Assembly (NCBI RefSeq): GCF_032854445.1
Contig: NC_088305.1
Location: 10,545,606-10,609,605, forward strand
DNA length: 64,000 bases
Source of the DNA: Liolophura sinensis
Lineage: Eukaryota; Mollusca; Polyplacophora; Chitonida; Chitonidae
Direction of reading: 5' to 3'
Positions 1-12,600 of the stretch are shown one piece after another (the stretch's first letter is position 1; each line of letters starts with the position of its first letter). Position numbers and translations under genes: made by a program. The notes beneath the pieces are model-generated. The model saw only the letters and a program-made list of their open reading frames with translations. It did no database searches and was not told the origin of the DNA.

Positions 1-577
1 CACTGTATAGAAATTATCTATAATCACTGTATTGTATTTATCTCTATTAGTACAAGCCCTATTTTGAATCCACAATTAACCATTAGGATAGGCCACTAAA
101 GGTACATGCACTGAACTCCACAAGTCTCATAATCGTCTTAATTACCTCCCCTTGCCCTGAATTTCTCATCCTGGTTGTTCAAAACTGTTTTAAGACTTAA
201 TACCAGATTTAACTTCAAGCCAAGTTTTCAGTTTTGTACTTTACCCCAAAATAATTGCGTAACAGTGTATTAGATATGAACTAAAAATGCTGCTGTTCTA
301 CTTTGACTTTGGAAGACTGCATTGTCTATTGGTTTGGCTAAAATCTTAAATATAAGATAAAACAAGTATACTTAAAACAAATATTAGCTAATACATGTGC
401 GAACAACTGGGCCTAAGGCATTGTAAGAAAGTATATCATTACATGATGAGTTTTTTTGAAGTAACTCAACATCATTTTGCACAGAAATGGAGCGACTAAA
501 AACTGCATATCTGCTTGGGAAAGCTGTAGTGTTTTACCAGAGCTAATACATTATTTGGTTTTCCTTATTCTTTTCAG
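1..577. other. CROT intron, no feature seen
   Basis: AT-rich sequence ending in the splice acceptor at 577. I found no exon matching the CROT part just before the catalytic His, so that exon is presumably left of the window. Confidence 0.6.
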
Positions 578-661
578 CATGCACCATTTGAAGCCATGGT
601 TATGATATCTAACACATTCTACGTGGACTTGTGTGTAAAGTATTATAAAGGGAAATGGCAC
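578..661 (+). CDS. CROT: CROT exon with catalytic histidine
   Basis: The acceptor TTTTCAG ends at 577 and the donor GTAAGT starts at 662. The exon has 28 codons and is phase 0 on both sides. It begins with the His of HAPFEAM, the position of the catalytic base in carnitine acyltransferases. Confidence 0.88.
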
Positions 662-3600
662 GTAAGTGTGATGTGTGCTTGTCTGTCTGTCTGTCTGTTT
701 GGTGGTTAACAACTTTTCAGCTCCCCTTACAAAGTAAGGAGAGGTATTGTGGGAGGGGATCAGATGTTTTCGGTGTTGGTGTCCAGACTGTTAAAAGTTT
801 TTTGACGTATAGCCAATCATTGCAATTTACATATCAGAGACCTCTGTGGTAAAGTTGTGTACTAACTCCCCACAGTATCTTTTACCACCTCAATGATTTA
901 CAACTCCTTAACATATGAGTGAGTGAGTACTTGGGGTTTAACGTTGTACTCAACAATTTTTCAGTCATATGACGACGAAGGAATCATTAGGGTGCATGTA
1001 CGTGTAATGTGCCTCCTTGTTGCAGGACGGATTTCCACCGCTCTTTTATTTAGTGCTGCTTCACTGAGACGACTTACCGAGGGCAAGTAATGCCGCCCCG
1101 CCCGAGCCATTATACTGATACGGGTCAACCAGTCATTGCACTATCCCCTTAATGCTGAACGCCAAGCGAGGAAGTTACAACTTCCTCTTTTAAAGTCTTA
1201 GGTGTGACTCAATCAAGGATTGATCCTGGATCTACCGGTCCCGAAGCGGACGCTCTACCAACTATACTATCCAGGCCGGTCCTTAACATATGAAGTCTCT
1301 GCTCTACAATCCTTACATATACGATAAACAGTCATACATGTAGTTGTAACAATATAATAATTTTGGTCTATCGTGTTGATTTAATAGCAAAATCTTAGCA
1401 CGATATACTCTAAAGTACTTAATTTTCACCTGGAACTAATTTTCACGGATTTCGTGGTCAGTAATTTACCACAAAAAATAGTTCCAGCGAAAAAAAAATA
1501 TCCAATATTGAATCATATGCTACAGGTAGTAGTCATAACGAAGTGAAATCCAGGGTGACTAGAGTTGCGACAAGAAAGCCCGACAGGACAGCTTAATTTT
1601 TTAACAGCACGGAAGGAAACTGATGATTTAAATATATACAAACTCTGGTGCTAAGGCTTGGTGGGTATAAAACAAAGTGGGAGTTTATTCGCCTTTAGTT
1701 TGATCAATCTTCCCTCTGCCTGTAAAGTGAAAGAAAAGTAAATACCAGCATGTGCTGGGTTCTAATGAATGTTGCTCTGATACACGCTATCCCATTGGCT
1801 GTCTCTCTCCTGTCGTCCAATGAATGAGCTTCTAACAAACTGTGACATGTGTACAACAACACAATGCCCATGTGACAGCTACGGCAATGTTTGCGGTTTC
1901 TGACCTGCTACAGAGGATGATTTAAACTGAAAACTTACCGTGTTGCATGATAAAGAAAAAGTGACTGGCACCGATAATGGTGAATTCATATGCTTTGCAT
2001 TTAACTGATCAAAAGGTAACAGGTCACTTTGCCGGGTGTTCAAAAGTACACTCGATGATTCGAAAAGAAGTGACACCTGTTTGAGTACTGCTCATAGTAG
2101 GTGCGAAAGTAATCTTTTTATTTGTGATAATCCATCTCCCATTGTTTTAATCTCCAACTCAGATCACGTGGATTAGTGACACCACAGGAAGCAAAGGAGG
2201 ATTAAAGTCACATGTGATGATGCCTGTTTGACATGCTTGAATAATTTGGGATATATTATATCTTGGAAAATTTTAAAATTTGTTTTTCAATATTCTCTTA
2301 AATATGCGAAAATTAATTACCGCGGACATATTTTTGCAGAAAAATCTGCGAAAATAAATTCGTGCTAATAATAAGTACTTTACAGTACTTAGAGGCTAAT
2401 GTCTGTGTATGACAGTGTCAATCATTCTACTTTTTTGGGGGTTTAGAGGTCAGTATTTGAATGTGTCACATGACTTGAACAGCATGCAGTCTTACAGGTG
2501 AGCTACCAGTATTGTCAGAATGCCTTTATCAGCATTGTTTCGATCATTTCACAATGGTCTCTCCTGATAGCAGAGCAGTTCCAAAACCAGCATACATGTA
2601 TTTGCAGTGCTGCCTCACTGGAACACCATGCCAAAGACACCGGAAACAATGATTCATATATGCACAGTACACATACACTGACACTGGGCGTGCCGCTATT
2701 TGGTCTGTTTGTCATTGGAATTCTTCAATCATTTTACATGTTTGCAAGGTGTTTATTTAAGCATATTCTGAAGGCACTATTCTATTTAGACTGACAAATT
2801 ATACTTTTATGAAGCCCCAAAACTGGCCAGTCCAACCAATTTAGTTTTGTCTCCATCTAATTCTTATTAAAAATTTGCAAAAATTGCACTAAAAGTTGCT
2901 CTTTGTGAAAAACATGTGAAAAAGTTGAGGAATTAGGGTATGCTGAGTCTAGAGTTAGAGAAGTACCAAAACTGCTGATGTTGAAATCTTAATTAGAAGT
3001 CACCTAACTTGGTATTGACCTTCATCGAATAAGTGAAATATTCTTGATCATTGCTTTAAACAATTTCCAGTGAATGAATATATAAATGAACAATATTCTA
3101 GGTTAAGTAATTTATAGTGAAACTGATTTCAGAAGAGCACCTCCCTACAGAGCTTCCCTAACATTACATGTATGTGTAATATACGTGGTGTCTTGTACAT
3201 CAGGACATCATCACAATGCAGAGCCTACCTGTTATCATGCGTTTTATTTTAGGTGTTTTGTGCTGAACTTGCTAATTTCAGTACAATGCCACCTTATGGA
3301 GCCTCGCTAACATTATATGTAATACTCTAGGTTTTGTTGTTCTGGACTTGAACTGATTTCAGGGCAGTACCACCCTGCGGAGCCTCCCTGATCCAGATGA
3401 ACTGGTGTTTGTCATCGATGATGTCATCACAGATGCCATCAGCAAAGCCAAGCTGCTCAACAGAAGCTTTGTAAGTGCTTAATTATTTTTCACTTTTTTT
3501 TATGTAATATTCCTAATATATTACAAAGCTAAAACTCACTTTTCACTAAGTTTTCTAGAAGTGTTAATTTATTTGTTTATTTGATTGGTGTTTTACTCCG

Positions 3601-6600
3601 TACTCAAGAATATTTCACTTATACGACGGCAGCCAGCATTATGGTGAGAGGAAACTGGGCAGAGCCTAGGGGAAACCCACGACCATCTGCAGGTTGCTGG
3701 CAGACCTTCCCACTTACGGCCAGAGAGGAAGCCATCATGAACTGGACTTGATCTTACAGTGACCGCTTTGGTGAGAGGCTTCTGTATCATAAAGCTAGAG
3801 AAGTGTTAATAAATGAATTTATTGAAAGTTTCTTTTAAGACTTTGTTAAGTGTTAATTATAGTGTGATCCAAGATTTGAATGGTGCATTATGTTGTCATT
3901 TTTTTTAAGACGTTATAAAAGCTAGAATTTCAAACTAATAACATCTTAAATGTTAAAAAAACAATGCAGTTTCAAAGCATGTATAGATTAAAAGAAGGTT
4001 TACATGATATGAAGGATCAAAATACCGGCTAATGTTGATTGCTTTCCTTGGAGGCTCTTCATTAAGAAAAACAATTTTTTTTTCTATCACAGCCACTCTT
4101 GCCCTACAATTTTCTCCCAAAATTGTTGTTTTAAGAACTGTTCACCATCTACATCGTTGACAGCACCTGATTTATAAAAATGAGAGCTGACAAAGCCTAA
4201 CTGCTGTCTTATTTTTACTCCAACATGTCTATAAATAGGCCCAAGATTAAATTAAAAGTACAAGAATCATTATTTTACTTGACATATAGGTATACATGTA
4301 GCTTAGACCAAATAGAGCACAAGACTTTTCAACTTCAGTTTTTATTTCTTAACATGCAAACTTATAAAGTACAAAATTGCATCTGGGGCTTTTTCTTGGG
4401 GCATAAAAATGGCTTTAAACTACACACTTTATTTTAGTGTTCTCTTTGCCTTCAGCAAATGACGTGATAATTTTACATTTTGAATGTGTAAAATTTTGGT
4501 TGTAGGCTGATAATCTGGAAGTGTTTAATTCTACATTTACGGATTTCGGCAAGTCTCTCCTGAAATCAGTGAAAGTCCACCCAGACACGTGTGTACAGAT
4601 GGCGCTTCAGCTGGCCTACTACAGGATGTATAAAAAGTATGCAAGAAAATTTCACCTGTAGTCAGGTCACAGAAGGGAAATACTTACATTTATTTACTTA
4701 TGTAATTGGTGTTTTATGCCTTTATCAAGAATATTTCACTTGTACAATGACAGCCAACATTAAGGAGGGAGAAAACCGAGCAGAACCTGTAGGGAAACCT
4801 ATGACCATCGGCAGATTGCTGGCAAACTTGTCATGCACAAACACAGAGGAAGCCAACATGAGTTAGACTTGAACTCATAGCAACCACATTGGTGAAAGCC
4901 TCCTGTGTCATTGTCCTGTGCAAGCATGCTATGCACCAGCCCACAGAGACTCCCTGTTGCTGCTTGTAGCTTTTGTTGGGATTTCTCCGCCACTGCTGCT
5001 GTCTCTGCCACGTTTTATTTAGCAGATTACTCCCATACCTCATGAACTCTGATTTATAGTACATTTGTATGTAATATTTTGAGTATTACTAGACCAGTGG
5101 TTTCTACTAAATTGCAGTTAACAACACTGCATTTGTTTTTATCTAATTCCACAAAAGTCAGGGTGCCAGGTAGTGTGTAAACTGCTGTGATTGATTCATT
5201 TACATGAACTATTATTATTATAAGGTATTTATGAGGTAAATTGAAGAGAGGCCATACTTCAGTGCTTATGTGAGACTGTTACATATCACACTGTTGTCGC
5301 TGCTCTGGGTTTAATCCGTGTTCTGTAAATGACCTATATGCTGACCTGGGGAAATCTGTTTCATGCAGATCATACGGAGGCCAAAGGTCAAGGTCATCGA
5401 AAGGTCACACTTGCTGAAAATCCTGTTTCCAAATTTCTGAGTAGACTAATTTCAAATTTGATAAAACTTGGTATATACCATATCTACATGAAGGATGTAG
5501 TTTGAATGACTTTTGACTAAAATTGGTGAAGGTCAAGCACAATTTAAAACTTTGGGAGGAAACTTTCTTTATTCAACTTTCCCCAGTTTTGGAGTTGGCT
5601 CCAGACATTGGCTGCTTTAGTATTGGTAAAGGAAACCAACAGTCTTTAGGAATTTTTGTTGAAAGAAACCAGTAGCAGTTTATAGGTTTATTGCTGAAGG
5701 AAATGTTTGAATGCATGACACTTTATATGGATGATGCAGTAATGAATGTTTTCATCAGCATTATTTTTAATCTCTGTGTCTTCCACAGACCAGCTCCTAC
5801 TTATGAGACAGGAACAACTCGAAAGTTTTGGCACGGCAGAACCGAGACTGTAAGGGCATGTACCCCAGAGACGCTACGCTGGACACAGTCCATGGCTGAC
5901 AACTCCTCAGTAAGAAAACAGCAGTGACCCTAGTCAAGGCATCAGCTTGTCCATTAACTGCAACACGCATGAAGTTTAATGTTAACTGACGTATTCCCTA
6001 TGTTCAAAGCAATACGTCGAGAAAACCAAACAGACTTTCTGTTAACGTGCTAACGACTCTCGAAACACTTTTGGTCTGCCTGTCATTCATTTGATCACAT
6101 GACTAATCAGAATATTGAGGTTTGAAAGAGGCTATACCAGAGATTTATAGCAGAAAATACATCAGCGCAAATTCAATCAAATTTTATTTGGTTGTTATTT
6201 TATAATAGCCCAGTTGTTACCTTCACGAAATATCAGCCTTACCTGTGCATGTGTGACGTGTTTCAAAATCGGTAATAAAGGTACTAAAATTTATAGAATG
6301 TTTGACTTTTAAGCAAATTTTAACATTTTTAACGTTGTAAATAGTGCAGATAGGAGTCTATAGAAATTTACTGAAAGACAATAATTTTAGCTATTCGTGG
6401 CAAACACAATGAACATGGATTTTTTGTGAAAACTACGGTACAGCTGCTTTGAGATTTTATGGGATCAGTGAAGATGGATTTTTTTTGTGAAAACTACAAT
6501 AGAGCCGCTTTGAGATTTTATTGGATCAGCAAACGTCAATTTTTTTGTGAAAACTGTGGTAGAGCGTCTTTGAGATTTTATTGGATTATGGTGGGAGGCA

Positions 6601-9600
6601 ACCGTGTAGAGCCTGAGAGAAACCCATGACCATCATTAGGTTGCTGGCAGACTTTCCCACCAGAGAGCAATCTAACAGTTACACGGTATGTGGATGCAGT
6701 TGTACAGAATCAGTCCTTTGATAGGGTAGGTCTGCTATTTGGCATACTGTACACATTGTTGTACAAACAGATCTCTGTGTGTTTACACACAAACGCTGAC
6801 ATAGTTCATGTTTGTTTATCCACAGTGGCAAACCCGTCTGTATCTGTTTAACCAGGCTGTGGATAAACACAACAGACTGATGGCTGAAGCACAGGAAAAT
6901 AATGGTAAGACACATAGTGTGTACATGTGTGTTTGTATAGGTTCAAGGCAAAAAACGCCAGATGTGAAGTATATGTCAGATGAAAAAACATTACATGTAA
7001 ACACTGTTTTTTTGAAAAAAAACATTTCACCCACAAAATTTCATTTTTGGAGGCAAATAAATGTCACAAAATATTATTTTGGTGCTAAAACTTACAATTT
7101 TCCAGTAGAGTATCAGCTCATGTTCCAAGCAAACCTCAAAACACCTTTCTAAATCAGTAGAGCTCTCAGAATCAGGAAAAAATGGGTAAGGTAGTCATGG
7201 ATGAAATTTATGGTCATTTAGGGTAGTTGAATTTATAAGTTTAAAATTTTTTCAAGTCAGTAAAATGCGTTTGAAACTTTGGAATCTGAAGCAACTTTTC
7301 TGACCATATTGGGACCAGTGATGTCACATCAGGGTTTTGCCAACGAACATGCTTAAAGGAACATATACTGTTGTAAATTTCATCAGTCTACTGTATTTCT
7401 TTTTCACATATTTGCAAGGTGTTTATTCAAGCATATTTTGAAGGCATTTTTCTGTGTAGACTTTTATACTTAAGTATAAGTAAGTATACGATTATACTTT
7501 TTGTAAAGCCCTGTAAATTGAACCAGTGTAGTTTTGTCCCCAAAATCAAACCAAAAAGGTTGTTCTTTTATATGGGAAAGGGTTGAGGAATTAAGGTAAG
7601 TACATATACATTAGTTCAATTAAATTAAACATTGAGGCCTATTTTCAACAGTTTCTGATATTTATGTGCCTCATCGTTTCATCATTGAATTAAAAAATGT
7701 GGTAGATCCTTGCAACAAGGGGCTTTGTGGAACGAAGTTGTCTGTTAAATCCAAAACGGCGGCACATGCCGATTTCTGGTGTGGACTGAGAAGACATGGG
7801 TCTTTTTGATCACTCCTGCAAGTTTCAATCAGCTTTAACTTCAGTTATGTGCAGAAAACCAGATAAAATGTTGACTTTTCTCTCGTTAAAATCACGGTGT
7901 GTATGCACGACACATCGGGTGCATCCAAAGTCCGGGTTGTGTCTGATGTTACGGGCAGAAAACACGGATAACGAAGCAGATATGCACAGTGATAGCGGCA
8001 AGGCTTTAGAATTCATTTTTCTTGCTCGACGGACTGGGCAGATTGTTCTTTCTATTCTACATCCATGATGACTGATGAAATTGTTGCTAAAGTTGTCAAT
8101 TAAAACTGATTGGACGGTCTTGTCTTGTTAGTTTGATTTTTCGTATCTTTTGGCATGCGGAACCGAGATTTTAGTTCACCCGACTTGCCACGACAGCACA
8201 AAGTTGTTTCAAGGAGTGAGAAGGAAATATGTCTGAAATTCAACAAAATTTTGACTCTGGAATGGATTTATACGCGGAGGAGTAGTAATAAGTGTCACAT
8301 TCTCGTTAATGCACACCAGAAATTGACGTGTTCAGCCATTTTTAAGTAGATTTACAGGCCTACTTAGTTCAGCAAAGTGCGTTGAGGAATGGCCCTAACG
8401 CGTTTTTTTAAATCAACAATTAAATGTTAAGGCTGGTAAATATCAAAAATTTTGAAAATAGACCTCCCATAACCCCACATTGCTTTTGCGGGCACACTCA
8501 GCTAAAGCGTTATCATTGCTGATACCCATCAGAACCCAAGTAATTACACTTAGGTCATTAATGAGCTTCAAATCTGCATGTAGCTCCGCTACGATTGTAC
8601 ATGTATGTCGGGGGATGCCTGTGGGTGGTAGTGGGTTTCCTCCGCTTCCCTCCCACCATAGTGCAGACTGTCCTATCAGTGAAATATTCTTGAGTACACC
8701 CTAAAACCCCAGTCAGATAAATAATTCAAATCAAATCTAGCTTTTTTGCTGTTGTAGCTACGGCTTTTAAGTCAGGAGGTTTGCTGAGGTGCTGTTATTT
8801 CCTGCTGAGGTGCTGTTATTTCCTGTTGAGGTGCTGTTATTTCCTGCTGGAGCTCCTTGTTTCCCTCCACCCACAAGACTTTTGACTGCCATCGTTTGTG
8901 GGAGGGTTTTTTTTAACAGTGTTAGTAAATAAGTCAAATTATGAAAAAACTGATCACATGGCATTGTGCCAGACTGCAACCGTCATCTGCTGGGTCATAT
9001 GTCACACTGAGACTGTTGACTGATATGATATATGTGAGATATTTTAACTCTTATCAAGTAATTGATCACATTGTATTGTGCCAGACTGCAGCCGTCATCT
9101 GCTGGGTCATATGTCACACTGAGACTGTTGACTGATATGATATATGTGAGATATTTTAACTCTTATCAAGTAATTGATCACATTGTATTGTGCCAGACTG
9201 CAGCCGTCATCTGCTGGGTCATATGTCACACTGAGACTGTTGACTGATATGATATATGTGAGATATTTTAACTCTTATCAAGTAATTGATCACATTGTAT
9301 TGTGCCAGACTGCAGCCGTCATCTGCTGGGTCATATGTCACACTGAGACCGTTGACTGATATGATATATGTGAGATATTTTAACTCTTATCAAGTAATTG
9401 ATCACATTGTATTGTGCCAGGCTGTGACCGTCACCTGCTAGGTCTGTATGCCATGTCTCAGGAGGAGGGGATTCCCCTGCCGGCGCTCTACACAGACCCT
9501 TCCTACAACAAGAGGTGAGCATACATTAGATTAGAAAAAGGTGACCTAGAAATGAAGTTCATGCTTTCACTGATTTTGTAAAGATTTTTTTTATAGAATT

Positions 9601-12600
9601 AGCTACTGTAAATCTTCCAACATTTTCAACCACTAAAGCACTTTTTTCAGTCAAATTTAAGCATACAGCTATTATGAAAATGATGCTAAAATGATTGGTT
9701 TGTGTCACTAAATATGCAAACTTTGTAGTCTGCCTCCATAGCTCTCTCAAAATGTTTCAAAATATTGGTTACAGGAGCGGTCGAAAAAGGTTTAAGAATG
9801 AGGGTAAATTTAAATATTTAAAATATAAAGGAAAGGATCTCTGTATACATGCATGTCTGTCCATTTTCTCACATTAGCTGAGTGTAAGCAAGAAAGTGTT
9901 GAATATATGATGAGGTTACATTATATATAGCTAACCACGTAGTTATAGTCACCAGAAATTTTTTTTTTTTTACATAGAAATAAGTAAATAAATTATGCAT
10001 TTCACTGAAGGTTTTGTAATGGCCAAATTTAAATGTGAAAAAACAAAGCATGACTTCATCAAAATAAATTTCATCCCAACCCCCACCCAGGCCTTTCCCA
10101 TAAGGATGACTGGCATCTGTGTATTTACCACAGTTCATTGTTAAGGTGTCAAGTTAAGGTGCCTGAATACATTCACTGTACAAGCCTAGATGTATGTGTA
10201 ACCATGGCAACACACGTCACCCATCATTGTTACAGTGGAGGGGGAGGTAACTTCACCCTGTCCACCAGTTTTGTGGGCTACACAACAGTGCACGGGGGTG
10301 TGGCACCCATGTGTGAGAACGGATATGGCACATTCTACAGGATACAAGATGACAGGTGAGTGCAGCTGTACTAAAGCAAAGATGCAGAATATATATTCAT
10401 CAGGGATACAGGCTTCACATACATGTATTCACCAATGGTAAAGCAGGGATACAGGCTTCACATACATGTATTCACCAATGGTAAAGCAGGGATACAGGCT
10501 TCACATACATGTATTCACCAATGGTAAAGCAGGGATACAGGCTTCACATATATGCATTCACCAATGGTAAAGCAGGGATACAGGCTTCACATACATGTAT
10601 TCACCAGTGGTAAAGCAGGGATACAGGCTTCACATACATGTATTCACCAATGGTAAAGCAGGGATACAGGCTTCACATACATGCATTCACCAATGGTAAA
10701 GCAGGGATACAGGCTTCACATACATGTATTCACCAGTGGTAAAGCAGGGATACAGGCTTCACGTACATGTATTCACCAGTGGTAAAGCAGGGATACAGGC
10801 TTCACGTACATGTATTCACCAATGGTAAAGCAGGGATACAGGCTTCACGTACATGTATTCACCAATGGTAAAGCAGGGATACAGGCTTCACGTACATGTA
10901 TTCACCAATGGTAAAGCAGGGATACAGGCTTCACGTACATGTATTCACCAATGGTAAAGCAGGGATACAGGCCTCACATACATGTATTCACCAATGGTAA
11001 GGCAGGGATACAGGCTTCACGTACATGTATTCACCAATGGTAAAGCAGGGATACAGGCTTCACGTACATGTATTCACCAATGGTAAAGCAGGCATACAGA
11101 CTTGACCTACATGTACATATCTTCATCAGTGGTAAAGCAGGGATACAAAACAAACTTCATTTACATGTATCCATGATCCATTGGTAAAGCAGGGATACAG
11201 ACCGCATTTCTGTGTATTTATCAGTGGTAAAACAGGGATACAGACATCATTTGGATATATTTATCGGGGCCTCCGTGGCTCTGTTGGTTAGCTCGCTAGC
11301 GCAGGGTAACGACCCAGGAGCCTTGCCAGTGTGGTCGCTGTGAATTGAAGACCAGCCCATGCTGGCTTCTCCTCCGGCCGTACTTGGGCAGGTCTGTCAG
11401 CAACCTGCAGATGGTCGTGGGTTTCCCCCGGGTGCTGTCCAGTTACCTCCCACCATAATGCTGGCCACCGTCGTAGAAGTGAAATATTCTTGAGTACAGC
11501 ATAAAACACCAATCAAATAAATAAACATGTTCATCAGTGCTAAAACAGGGGTACAGACTTCACTCACATGTATTCATCAGTGGTAAAGGAGGGGTACAGT
11601 CCACATTTATATGTATCCATCAGTGGTAAAGCAGGGGTACAATCTTCATTTATATGTATTCATCAGTGGTAAAGCAGGGGTACAATCTTCATTTATATGT
11701 TTTCATCAGTGGTAAAGCAGGGGTACAGTCTGCATTTATATGTATCCTTCAGTGGTAAAGCAGGGGTACAATCTGCATTTATATGTATTTATCAGTGGTA
11801 AAGCAGGGGTACAATCTTCATTTATATGTATTCATCAGTGGTAAAGCAGGGGTACAGTCTGCATTTATATGTATCCATCAGTGGTAAAGCAGGGGTACAG
11901 TCTGCATTTATATGTATTCATCAGTGGTAAAGCAGGGGTACAGTCTATTTATATGTATTCATCAGTGGTAAAGCAGGGGTATAGTTGGTATTTATATGTA
12001 TTCATCAGTGGTAAAGCAGGGGTACAGTCTGCATTTATATGTATTCATCAGTGGTAAAGCAGGGGTACAGTCTGCATTTATATGTATTCATCAGTGGTAA
12101 AGCAGGGGTACAGTCTGCATTTATATGTATTCATCAGTGGTAAAGCAGGGGTACAATCTGCATTTATATGTATTCATCAGTGGTAAAGCAGGGGTACAAT
12201 CTGCATTTATATGTATCCTTCAGTGGTAAAGCAGGGGTACAATCTGCATTTATATGTATTCATCAGTGGTAAAGCAGGGGTACAGACTTCTTTCATACAA
12301 GTATTCATCAGTGGTAAAACAGTAATATACACTTTACTTACATTTATATGTATTTATCAGTGCTCAGACTTAAAAATAGCCATTGGTGAAGTTTTGCTCT
12401 GTTTGCATGCACCTGGTACATTTGTTTCCGTTCTGATAATGTGGTTTTTATTAGCCCGCCTGTATAAAGTACAGACGTATCTTATGTCGTATCCTGAGCA
12501 TCGGCGTCCAATAGCAGGAAAAGCAATGTTAAACAAAATGTTAAGGGTCTTACATGTATCTTAAAAAGTAAGTTCTGGTATTGAGCTCAGGGTTTGCACA

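Larger units (their letters stand above)
662..3362. other. CROT intron
   Basis: Contains a SINE-B (917-1281) and a Rep1 MITE-like copy (2719-2948); otherwise unremarkable AT-rich sequence. The 98-residue frame at 2498-2794 ends inside the Rep1 copy and shows no known domain. Confidence 0.6.

Noticed and set aside
2498-2794. 98-residue + frame
   Set aside because: Lies in a CROT intron and runs into a Rep1 repeat; no family match.
11869-12564. Frames with repeated [15 protein letters not shown]-like peptide
   Set aside because: Products of the 43-bp minisatellite.
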